Shown here: positions 18,703-26,001 of the stretch, in pieces | How positions within the stretch are numbered: position 1 is the stretch's first letter | Layout: every line of letters begins with the position of its first letter | DNA from: Planctomycetota bacterium | Lineage (GTDB): Bacteria > Planctomycetota > UBA8108 > JACQVS01 | Assembly: GCA_028280485.1 (NCBI GenBank) | Contig: JANQLS010000191.1 | Span: forward strand, 1 to 40,719 | Direction: 5' to 3' | Length of the DNA: 40,719 nucleotides | Made by a program: the position numbers and the translations under genes | The notes under the pieces: generated by a model | What the model was told of the DNA's origin: nothing | The model's database searches: none | Seen by the model: only the letters and a program-made list of their open reading frames with translations

Positions 18703-20000
18703 TATTGAAAAATAAAACTATTTCGAGAAGAACTGTCTTGCGTGGCTTTGGCGCCGCTATGGCCTTACCCTTCTTGGAAATCATGGAAAAGCACGGATTG
18801 AGCGCCAAAGAACCTCAATCTAAACCTCCAGTTCGGGCGGCATTTTTCTATATTCCCAATGGCGTGGTTCAAAAAACCTGGCACCCCGCAGAAACGGGAA
18901 AAGGATATCAACTCAGCCCGACTCTGAAACCCTTAGAGTCTGTTCGCAAGAAGGTTTCGCTCTATACAAAATTAGATCGGATCAAAGTTGCCGGAACCGA
19001 TGGCCATGCTCAAGCTGGCGCTTGCTGGCTCTCTTCAGCGGCTCCAGATGAATTATCCCCGGCGGGCTACCCACTCAAGAAGACCCTCGACCAAATCATC
19101 GCCAGTGAAGCAGGTAAGCACACTGCCTTTCGTTCACTGGAATTGAGCTGTAATCCCTACGAAGACAATCGTGAGTCCGTTTACTTTGATAATATCTCTT
19201 GGTACGGTCACGGTCACGTCGCCCGTTCGATGCGAGATCCCAACGAAGTCTTCAATCGTCTCTTCGCAACCAAAGAGCACGCTGATCACGCCAGTGTCTT
19301 AGATCTGGTAAAAGATGATGCTAAGGCTCTAAATAAAGATTTAGGAAAAATCGATCGACGCAAACTCGATGAGTACTTTGATTCAGTGAGAACCGTTGAG
19401 CGCCAAATCGAACGTATCAAAGAGCGTCAAACTGAGCTCGATAAATTAGATCTTGAAGCCCCCGCTCAACCTTGGCAGGTTTTACGTCGCGATGAGTTTA
19501 TCCAGGTGATGGGAGACCTCATGATCCTCGCCCTTCAAACGGATCTCACTCGAGTGGCCACGATGATGACAAGCCCCGAACGCTGGGGATCGCCCCTCAA
19601 AGTTCACGGATTATTCGAGAAACCGATCCAACATCACGGCATGACCCACAACCAAGGAAACGAACGAGTGAGAACCGACCTTCAAAAACTCGATCAGTTC
19701 CATGTGGAACAGTTTGCCCGGCTCGTAAAGAAAATGGATGCCATCCAAGAAGGTGATAGCACCTTACTCGATAATATGATATTTACTTTAGGTTCAGGCA
19801 TCAGTGCGGGTGATCTTCATGTCTATACCGATCTCCCCACCGTGATCGCCGGAACTGGCGGTGGAAAGATTTCTACCGACCACCACCTAAAATCTAAAGA
19901 GGGCACCCCTATCGCCAATCTCTTCCTATCGATCGCCCAAATCATGGGAGTGAAAACCGATCGATTTGCCGATAGTACAGGTGCTTTGAATTTGAGTTAA
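18699..20000 (+). CDS. DUF1552 family protein, Tat-exported
   Basis: This 433-aa protein begins in a 4-nt ATGA overlap with the DUF1592-type gene, indicating translational coupling. The N-terminus has the Tat signal SRRTVLRGFGAAMALPFLEI. The body matches DUF1552: RAAFFYIPNGVVQKTWHP near residue 45, LSCNPYEDNRESVYFDNISW, and a conserved ending GGGKISTDHHLKSKEGTPIA. The family is distantly like DUF1501 and is expected to act in the periplasm with its partner. No enzymatic role is established. Confidence 0.92.
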   Translation: MILKNKTISRRTVLRGFGAAMALPFLEIMEKHGLSAKEPQSKPPVRAAFFYIPNGVVQKTWHPAETGKGYQLSPTLKPLESVRKKVSLYTKLDRIKVAGTDGHAQAGACWLSSAAPDELSPAGYPLKKTLDQIIASEAGKHTAFRSLELSCNPYEDNRESVYFDNISWYGHGHVARSMRDPNEVFNRLFATKEHADHASVLDLVKDDAKALNKDLGKIDRRKLDEYFDSVRTVERQIERIKERQTELDKLDLEAPAQPWQVLRRDEFIQVMGDLMILALQTDLTRVATMMTSPERWGSPLKVHGLFEKPIQHHGMTHNQGNERVRTDLQKLDQFHVEQFARLVKKMDAIQEGDSTLLDNMIFTLGSGISAGDLHVYTDLPTVIAGTGGGKISTDHHLKSKEGTPIANLFLSIAQIMGVKTDRFADSTGALNLS

Positions 20001-20007
20001 TTTTTTT

Positions 20008-20321
20008 ACCCTTTCAAGCCCGAGGCGTTAGCGAGGGAAAAGATCCCGTCGCTTACGCTCCGGGCTTACTAAAAGAATTTTATACGAGTTCATCACGAAG
20101 GGCTGAAAGCACGTAACTATATAGCCCAGGGCAGAGCGAAGCGTCGCCCTGGGTGGACGTCAAAAATAAACCCAGCCCTGTAAGGGCGACACTACGTCTA
20201 AACCTATTTCACATAAACCTGGCGAAGGAACTTTCCCGTCGCTTACACTCCGGGCTTACTAAAAGAATTTTTGGTTGAATTTACGTTCAATGAAATACGA
20301 CTCGCGGAGCGAGCCTACTAC
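20008..20321. repeat. Mosaic of three palindromic repeat families
   Basis: Family C: AGCCCGAGGCGTTAGCGAGG begins at 20017, facing its inverted partner at 20043-20066 (TCGCTTACGCTCCGGGCT at its right end); a second, truncated partner lies at 20234-20258. Family B: CCCAGGGC/GCCCTGGG (20125-20132/20146-20153) then GCCCT-GTA-AGGGC (20175-20187) with its GTAG head read as CTAC at 20192-20195. Family A2: GACTCGCGGAGCGAGCC (20299-20315) with head CCTACTAC. The 47 nt at 20275-20321 are identical to 23211-23257. No gene is seen between 20001 and 20352. Confidence 0.82.
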
Positions 20322-20352
20322 CTTTTAACCCTTTTAAAAAAGGAGGTGCAGC

Positions 20353-20600
20353 ATGCAACCTATAGAAAACCTCCAAACCGAGTTCGACGAACGCTTTTGA
20401 ATCGATGAGTAAACGACGTCGAGGATTCCCCTCCGAAACACGCGTCAAGCGCGGTCACCGAATCGTCAACGGTAACAAAGAACTTTTAGAGAAGTTAGGA
20501 CGCAACGATCCTTGCCCCTGCGGATCTAAAAAGCGCTTTTAAGAATTGCTGCCTCAAGAAAAAGAAATTCGAAGGCAGCAATCGCGATTATTACTTTTAG
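20353..20600 (+). CDS. SEC-C motif mini-protein, frame broken at two identical CGCTTTT sites
   Basis: A strong ribosome site (AAGGAGGTG, 20340-20347) precedes ATG at 20353. The zero frame gives only 15 residues (MQPIENLQTEFDERF) before TGA at 20398. Skipping one T leads through ES into MSKRRRGFPSETRVKRGHRI and on to LGRNDPCPCGSKKRF, where TAA stops it at 20540-20542. Skipping one T again gives KNCCLKKKKFEGSNRDYYF and a stop at 20600. Together the pieces make a complete SEC-C zinc motif (CPCGSKKRFKNCC, CxC-x8-CC), 81 aa. Either +1 frameshifting at CGC-TTT-TRA is programmed or the gene is a recent pseudogene. A stand-alone 45-aa ORF (20405-20542) would lack the last two Cys ligands. Confidence 0.6.
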
Positions 20601-20613
20601 AGAGTGATTAATA

Positions 20614-20726
20614 GTAGTTGGCTCACCCTTTCAAGCCCGAAGCGTTAGCGAGGGAAAAGATCCCGTCGCTGACGCTCCGGGCTTACTAATGTATTTCGAA
20701 AAAACTCCCGGCTCACAGGGTGAGCC
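20614..20726. repeat. Family C composite lying between two inverted A3 palindromes
   Basis: A half A3 element (GTAG at 20614, then TTGGCTCACCC) runs directly into family C (20634-20655) and its inverted partner (20660-20683). A complete A3 palindrome in reverse orientation, GGCTCAC-AGG-GTGAGCC, follows (20710-20726, head CTAC at 20729-20732). It looks as if C landed inside or next to A3. Apart from this and the SEC-C mini-gene, the gap upstream of 20811 is empty. Confidence 0.75.
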
Positions 20727-20759
20727 GACTACTTTAAAATATAGATATTCAAACCCACA

Positions 20760-20787
20760 TTGACGTATGATGACTTGAAACTATAAA
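20760..20787 (+). promoter_or_regulatory. Possible sigma-70-type promoter of the ceramidase-like gene
   Basis: TTGACG (20760-20765) and TATAAA (20782-20787) are separated by 16 nt and end 23 nt before the ATG at 20811. The match to the -35/-10 consensus is good and the placement sensible. It is inferred from sequence alone. Confidence 0.42.
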
Positions 20788-20810
20788 CCCCTCAAAACCT
20801 ATTTATAGCC

Positions 20811-22859
20811 ATGCATAAAAAACTATCCTCATTCATTCTGATTCTCTCACTCCCATTAATATCAAGTACCAATCTCCCCGCTACTGAAGTCGGCGTAGCC
20901 AAAATTGACATCACCCCCACCCATCCCGTGGTCTTAGCTGGCTACGGAGGACGCACCCAAGAACATGAAGGCGTCGATACCAAGATCTGGGCGCGCGCCT
21001 TAGCAATCGGAAAAGAAAACCCCGTGCTTCTCATCGCCGTCGATAACTGTGGCGTGGTTAAAGAATGGACTCACGAAGTAGCTAAAGCGTTAAAAAAGAA
21101 ATCCAAGATTGATGATCGGCGCTTAGTCATCTGTTCGACACATACCCACAATGCTCCCGCTCTTCCTTACTACGCTAAAGTTCTCTGGGGAGGACGAGCC
21201 ACTAAAGAACAAGAAGTGAATCAATTCAAGTACGCTAAATGGTTAGTTCAAAGAATGGTGAAGGTTGGCTTAGAAGCTCTCGACAACCGAAGGCCAGCAA
21301 AATTGGAATGGGGAATGGGCGATGTAAAATTCGGGGGCAACCGTCGTATTATGATCAACAAAACTTGGCGTGGATTCGGCCTTCAAATCGATGCCCCCGT
21401 CGATAGAAGCCTTCCCCTGCTAGTAGCAAAAGATCGACATGGAAAACCCTTCGCCCTTTGGACGAACTACGCCTGTCACTGTACCACTCTTGGAGCCGTC
21501 AATCGAATCGCCGGAGATTGGGCAGGATTCTCAAACGATGCTATCGAAGCTCATTTTCCTGGAACAATCGCACTGACGACCATAGGCTGCGGCGCTGACA
21601 TCGGTCCTCAACCCGGCGGCAACGCCGGACATGCTAAAAACCATGGCAACGAAATTGGCCGAGAAGTTAAACGTCTTTTCCAAGCCAAACTCAAACCCAT
21701 CTCCAAAAACCTAAAGATTCAATTTAAGGAAGTCCAACTGCCCTTCGAAAAAGCACCCGACAAGGCCCACTTCGAAAAGCTATCAGCCCAAGGAGGTTTC
21801 CACGGTGAACACGCCAGAAGAATGCTGAAGATCTTCGAAGAAAAGGGAGAGCTACCAAAAAACTTAGATTACCCCATCACAACTTGGTCCTTTGGTGACG
21901 ACTTAGCTATCGTATTCTTAGCCGGTGAGGTGGTTGTCGACTACGCGGTTCGTTTGAAGAAAGAGCTCGATTGGTCAAGACTCTGGATTAACGCTTGGGC
22001 AGACGATGTCCCCTCATACATTCCTTCCAAACGCATTCTCAACGAAGGAGGTTACGAAGCTGATTTTTCACAGATCTACTACGATCGCCCCGCTAAATAT
22101 GCCCCCGATACGGAAGAGATCATCATCAAAACCGTTAAGGATATGTTATCTGAAGAATTCTCACCGAAGCCCAAGCTCGGCCCCTCTCCTTATCATACTC
22201 ATCCGGGTTTGGATATTAAGGAACTACAAAAGCCACCGGTACTTTCCAAAGAAAGAACAAAGAATCTTAGAACCCGAATAAAAAACCTTATCGCTAAAAT
22301 CAAAAAAAATGAAACAGACATTCATTGCCAGGGTTTTGGTCGAGCCCTCGATCAAGCCCAAAATGGATTCAAGAAACTCACTAAAAATGATGGCAGCGTA
22401 GATAATTGGTTTAATTACACAGGAACGAAACGTTTTCGCCCCTTCATTCGACAAACTCAAGTGGGCAATACGATCGAATGGGAAACGCCCATTATAAAAA
22501 AATCGAAAGATGGCCAGATCTACCTCCTCTTCGTGGCTGGATCAGGATATTTAACCCAACCTCAAACGGAAGGCTTCAAACTTTCGATTAACGACAAGTT
22601 TCATTTGAATTTCGACGCGACCAACAAACCCGCAGAGTGGAAGAACAAAGAAGACAATCTTCGCATGTTCTTCTTACCGACGTGGACTTCCAATGACGAC
22701 TCCGGGGGATTTTACTTTTTAACTTTTCCCGAAAACCATCTGCCCTCCGGCAAGCCAGCAAAAATAAAAGTCTCTTCCTTAGGAAAAGGCTCTTTAAGAT
22801 GGTTCTCGATAGATTACTATCTAGATGCAGTTGGGATTTTTGATGAATTGAGAAATTAA
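20811..22859 (+). CDS. Neutral ceramidase-like protein with extra C-terminal domain
   Basis: This 682-aa protein has a signal peptide (residues 1-25). The N-terminal ~450 residues match the neutral/alkaline non-lysosomal ceramidase N-terminal family: VGVAKIDITPTHPVVLAGYG, then CSTHTHNAPAL with a zinc-binding HxH near residue 105, NYACHCTTLG with another likely zinc His, and GCGADIGPQPGG. In many PVC homologues the substrate is unknown, so ceramide hydrolysis should not be assumed. The last ~190 residues form a beta-rich domain (FNYTGTKRFRPFIRQTQVGN; YLTQPQTEGFKLSINDKFHL) that looks like a carbohydrate-binding jelly roll. The TAA stop is followed at once by an A3 palindrome. Confidence 0.85.
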   Translation: MHKKLSSFILILSLPLISSTNLPATEVGVAKIDITPTHPVVLAGYGGRTQEHEGVDTKIWARALAIGKENPVLLIAVDNCGVVKEWTHEVAKALKKKSKIDDRRLVICSTHTHNAPALPYYAKVLWGGRATKEQEVNQFKYAKWLVQRMVKVGLEALDNRRPAKLEWGMGDVKFGGNRRIMINKTWRGFGLQIDAPVDRSLPLLVAKDRHGKPFALWTNYACHCTTLGAVNRIAGDWAGFSNDAIEAHFPGTIALTTIGCGADIGPQPGGNAGHAKNHGNEIGREVKRLFQAKLKPISKNLKIQFKEVQLPFEKAPDKAHFEKLSAQGGFHGEHARRMLKIFEEKGELPKNLDYPITTWSFGDDLAIVFLAGEVVVDYAVRLKKELDWSRLWINAWADDVPSYIPSKRILNEGGYEADFSQIYYDRPAKYAPDTEEIIIKTVKDMLSEEFSPKPKLGPSPYHTHPGLDIKELQKPPVLSKERTKNLRTRIKNLIAKIKKNETDIHCQGFGRALDQAQNGFKKLTKNDGSVDNWFNYTGTKRFRPFIRQTQVGNTIEWETPIIKKSKDGQIYLLFVAGSGYLTQPQTEGFKLSINDKFHLNFDATNKPAEWKNKEDNLRMFFLPTWTSNDDSGGFYFLTFPENHLPSGKPAKIKVSSLGKGSLRWFSIDYYLDAVGIFDELRN

Positions 22860-22860
22860 A

Positions 22861-23131
22861 GTAGTCGGCTCACCCCGTGAGCCGGTTCGGCATAGATAAT
22901 CGCTTCGTTAATAACGATTCTAACTATAAAACAATAAGAACCAATAATTAGTTCCGGTTGATTAAACAGGAACTAAGCCGAGTTGGGATCAACTCGGCGA
23001 TGAATAAAGACCCTAGGTCTTTATTCCATTATTACTGCATAGGGGGCGAAGACCCTATGTTTAACGGAGTAAAAGCAAATCGGAGGTTTGCTGGAACGGT
23101 TGAATCTTCCTCCGAAGGAGCAAGATTCAAC
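22861..23131. repeat. Dense array of eight hairpins, each with a different sequence
   Basis: It starts with an A3 element, GTAG then GGCTCAC-CCC-GTGAGCC (22867-22883). Then follow, almost end to end: TCGTTA/TAACGA (22905-22917); TTAGTTCC/GGAACTAA (22948-22976); GCCGAGTTG/CAACTCGGC (22977-22998); AATAAAGACC/GGTCTTTATT (23003-23025); CATAGGG/CCCTATG (23038-23059); AGCAAA/TTTGCT (23074-23092); and GTTGAATCTT/AAGATTCAAC (23099-23131) with an inner CTCC-GAA-GGAG. A 60-codon TTG-started frame crosses the array, but its sequence is explained by the palindromes, so I do not call it a gene. Confidence 0.8.
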
Positions 23132-23142
23132 AAAAACTAACT

Positions 23143-23280
23143 AGCCCGAAGCGCTATATAAGAAAAAAATCCCGTCGCTTACGCTCCGGGTTTATTAAGA
23201 GAATTTTAGATTGAATTTACGTTCAATGAAATACGACTCGCGGAGCGAGCCTACTACTATGACGACACACGGCGTGCGCC
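23143..23280. repeat. Family C pair, then A2 and A1 palindromes at the end of the LACTB-like gene
   Basis: AGCCCGAAGCG (from 23143) and the inverted C partner (23169-23192) are followed by the 47-nt stretch 23211-23257, identical to 20275-20321 and ending in A2 (23235-23251). A degenerate A1, GACACACGGCGTGCGCC (23264-23280), comes next. On the reverse strand the A1 head GGGCAGTAGG gives the gene at 23280 its last residues (Gly-Gln) and its TAG stop. Confidence 0.82.
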
Positions 23281-24377
23281 TACTGCCCTTTAATCAGATC
23301 TAAAACTTTCCGAACAAGCTTCTTAATCTTTGCACCTTGAAGATTACACATTACAGAAACGGCTATATCGTCCTTCATCAGTACTTTCATATAAGTTGAA
23401 GTACCGGCTTGTCCTCCTGAATGAGCTAGCGTTTGCTGCTCATATTCTTTATCTACTCTCCAGCCCAACCCATAGCTGGTTTCTTTCCCCTCTTTTGTCT
23501 TTCCCTTAGTCCCCATCAATTTTACTGTTTCGGGCTTGAGTAATTTATTCGTCGCAACCGTATGCCCCATCAAGACGAGATCCTTAGGTGTTGACAACAA
23601 ACCTCCACCTGGGATTTTCATACTCGTATCATGAAGAGGGGCATTAAATAGCAAACCATTATCTTCAGGATCGCTTGAAAATTTGATTCGGAAATATCCC
23701 CGAGTTCGATTCTTGATAATTTTATAGTGATTATCGATTGTAGATGAAGTCATGCCGGCCGGCTTGAAGATGATCTCCTCAAGGAGCTTTTCAAAACTTT
23801 TTCCACTCACTTCTTCAGCTACTACCCCGAGCAAATTATACCCGAAGGTCGTGTATTGAAATTGCGTTCCCGGCTCATGCAAAAGAGGTTCTTCAGAAAA
23901 TAGACTCAGGCCCTCTTTAATCGTTTGAAAATGTTGAGTTGTCGTTGCCTCTGCTCTCGACTTATAGTGTCGTATGCCACCCAAATGTCCTAACAAATGC
24001 CTCGAAGTGAGTTTCCATTTCTTCTGAGGGAAATCTTTGACGTAAGCCTGAACGGCTTCATCAAGATCGAGTTTCCCGCTTTCAAATAAGGACAAAACAA
24101 CGATCGCAGTCATTGGCTTCGCTATGGAAGCCGTGCGGTATAAAGTTTTAACCCTAGCAGGGATATCGTTTTCTACATCAGAGAACCCATAAGCTTTTTC
24201 GAAAACGATTTTACCTTTAATGGAACAGGCAACGGATAGACCGGGAATTCCTTGTTCTTTAATTTCTTTTTGAATGTACTTTTGAGCTTCCTTCACCCAT
24301 TCAGGTTCAGCTTGTACATATGTAGTTAAAATTAGAAAAGACAGGAAGGTTTTCAGATAAATATTTGAAGCTTTCAT
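23280..24377 (-). CDS. Secreted LACTB-like serine hydrolase (beta-lactamase fold)
   Basis: This 365-aa protein has signal peptide FLSFLILTTYVQAEP. The catalytic motifs of the beta-lactamase/DD-peptidase fold are present: S84-I-A-K87 (SxxK) and HSGGQAGTSTY (HxG). The YxN site reads YTTFGYNLLG, with Thr where class C enzymes have Asn, as in the LACTB group of serine proteases. A peptidase or esterase role in the periplasm is therefore more likely than antibiotic resistance. It lacks the PDZ domain of the paralogue at 9424-10884. The final Gly-Gln and the stop come from a palindromic repeat. Confidence 0.85.
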   Translation of the reverse strand: MKASNIYLKTFLSFLILTTYVQAEPEWVKEAQKYIQKEIKEQGIPGLSVACSIKGKIVFEKAYGFSDVENDIPARVKTLYRTASIAKPMTAIVVLSLFESGKLDLDEAVQAYVKDFPQKKWKLTSRHLLGHLGGIRHYKSRAEATTTQHFQTIKEGLSLFSEEPLLHEPGTQFQYTTFGYNLLGVVAEEVSGKSFEKLLEEIIFKPAGMTSSTIDNHYKIIKNRTRGYFRIKFSSDPEDNGLLFNAPLHDTSMKIPGGGLLSTPKDLVLMGHTVATNKLLKPETVKLMGTKGKTKEGKETSYGLGWRVDKEYEQQTLAHSGGQAGTSTYMKVLMKDDIAVSVMCNLQGAKIKKLVRKVLDLIKGQ

Positions 24378-24412
24378 GATGAATAAACGGATTTGCTTTC
24401 AAAAAGGCTGCT

Positions 24413-24477
24413 GTAGCCGAACTTGTAATAGTTTGGCGGGTAACGATGATTAGCCAAATTTTTACGAATTCGGCTAC
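24413..24477. repeat. 25-nt imperfect inverted repeat headed GTAGCCGAA
   Basis: GTAGCCGAA (24413-24421) pairs with TTCGGCTAC (24469-24477), and TTTGGC (24432-24437) with GCCAAA (24453-24458). The two 25-nt arms agree at about 20 positions once one is reversed. It lies in the 154-nt gap between the start of the LACTB-like gene and the 3' end of the DUF1501 gene, both on the reverse strand. It could terminate the DUF1501 transcript. Its core GTAGCC is shared with the hairpin at 7766-7813. Confidence 0.65.
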
Positions 24478-24531
24478 GGGGCTAAATCGTTAAGACGGTT
24501 AGAGAGGGAAAAATTTCACTGATTTATCTAT

Positions 24532-26001
24532 CTAAGCGAGAATGTCATGAACGACTCTCGATTTTTCCACCCCTGTCAATTTGTAATCGAGCCCTTGAAA
24601 TCTAAAGGCAAATCGTTCGTGGTCGATCCCGAGCAGATGGAGAATCGTAGCGTGAAGATCTCGAACGTGAACGGGATTAACAACTGCGTTGTAACTGAAA
24701 TCGTCCGTAGCTCCGTAGGTGATTCCCGGCTTGATACCACCTCCTGCCATCCACATGGTAAAGCAACGAGGATGGTGATCGCGTCCACCGTCGGGACTAT
24801 TCCACTTCCCTTGCCCCGCGACTCCACGACCAAATTCCCCCCCCCAAAGAACCAGGGTATCTTCGAGTAAACCTCGCTGTTTAAGATCCATAATCAGCGC
24901 AGCGCTCGCCTGATCGGTATCTCGACAGCGCGCCGTACACCAAGAGGTCAAACGACTGTGATGGTCCCAATCCGGATGGAAAAGTTGAATGAAGCGGACT
25001 CCACGTTCGATGAGCCGACGAGCGAGAATACAATTCGCAGCGTAGGTTCCCGGCCTTCTCGAATCGGCACCGTAGAGTTCAAAGGTCGACTCAGGCTCAT
25101 CGCTGAGATCGTTGAGTTCAGGAATACTCGTCTGCATGCGCCACGCCATTTCGTATTGGCTGATGCGAGTTTGAATTTCGGGGTCACCCGTTTTATCAAA
25201 TCGAATGGCGTTGAGATCCGCCAAACCATCGAGCATTCCTCGACGTAGATGGCGAGGCATACCTGCCGGATCATTCAAATAAAGAACAGGGATCTTCGCA
25301 TTTCTCAACTTCACGCCTTGATAGCGTGAAGGTAAAAATCCGCTCCCCCAATAGTGATCGTAAAGAGGTTGATCACTCGAACGTTTCATTTTTGAAATTA
25401 AAACCAAATACTCGGGCAAGTCTCGATTTTCGCTTCCCAAGCCGTAACTCGTCCAACAGCCCAAACTCGGCCGACCGGGTATTTGATGCCCGGTTAAAAA
25501 TTTGGTCATCGCCGGTGCGTGATTGATTTGATCCGTCACCATCGATTTAACGAAACAAAGATCATCGGCAATTTTAGTCAGGTGGGGTAACCACTCACCG
25601 ATGGTGGCTCCACTTTCACCGTAACGACCAAACTTCGTTCGCGCAGGCATAATCAACTGTTTTTGATTCGCCGTCATGGTCGTGAGTCGCTGCCCCTGAC
25701 GAATTTCAGCCGGAAGTTCCTTACCAGCCCATTTACTTAATCCAGGCTTGTAATCGAATAACTCGATCTGTGAGGGACCTCCCGACTGCGTTAAAAAGAT
25801 AACGTTTTTAGCTTTGGGTTGATGATGGGGAAGCGCCGGTAAGCCTAATGCCTTTGCTTGTTGACTCGGCTCAGAAGCCCTGACGGCATCGAGCAATCCC
25901 AGAGCCATCGCACCCAGGCTAAAACCCGTACTTCGGTTCAGAAAACTCCGCCGGGAAATTTCTTGTCCCACGCGTTGAATCCAATTCTTTAGATCACTCA
26001 T
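24532..26001 (-). CDS. DUF1501 family protein, Tat-exported
   Basis: This 489-aa protein has Tat motif SRRSFLNRS near residue 16 and a hydrophobic stretch ending at VRAS. The body has the DUF1501 landmarks NVIFLTQSGGPSQIELFDYK, LLEDTLVLWGGEFGRG and GGRDHHPRCFTMWMAGGGIK. The start codon overlaps the stop of the upstream DUF1549/1553 gene by 8 nt (ATGAGTGA), so they are one operon and translationally coupled. It is a paralogue of the protein at 2644-4104. Confidence 0.93.
   Translation of the reverse strand: MSDLKNWIQRVGQEISRRSFLNRSTGFSLGAMALGLLDAVRASEPSQQAKALGLPALPHHQPKAKNVIFLTQSGGPSQIELFDYKPGLSKWAGKELPAEIRQGQRLTTMTANQKQLIMPARTKFGRYGESGATIGEWLPHLTKIADDLCFVKSMVTDQINHAPAMTKFLTGHQIPGRPSLGCWTSYGLGSENRDLPEYLVLISKMKRSSDQPLYDHYWGSGFLPSRYQGVKLRNAKIPVLYLNDPAGMPRHLRRGMLDGLADLNAIRFDKTGDPEIQTRISQYEMAWRMQTSIPELNDLSDEPESTFELYGADSRRPGTYAANCILARRLIERGVRFIQLFHPDWDHHSRLTSWCTARCRDTDQASAALIMDLKQRGLLEDTLVLWGGEFGRGVAGQGKWNSPDGGRDHHPRCFTMWMAGGGIKPGITYGATDDFSYNAVVNPVHVRDLHATILHLLGIDHERFAFRFQGLDYKLTGVEKSRVVHDILA

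Noticed and set aside
20398..20405. Plain leader-peptide and re-initiation arrangement for the SEC-C gene (TGA then ATG 4 nt later)
   Set aside because: Not excluded for the first junction, but it cannot explain the second identical site, where the lost piece holds the last two Cys of the SEC-C motif.
22958..23140. 60-codon TTG-started frame
   Set aside because: Its sequence is a chain of perfect palindromes, no ribosome site precedes it, and the start is TTG. The hairpins explain the open frame.
23280..24377. Antibiotic-resistance beta-lactamase
   Set aside because: Only the fold motifs match; the YxN site is YTT and the sequence fits LACTB-like peptidases or esterases of PVC bacteria.
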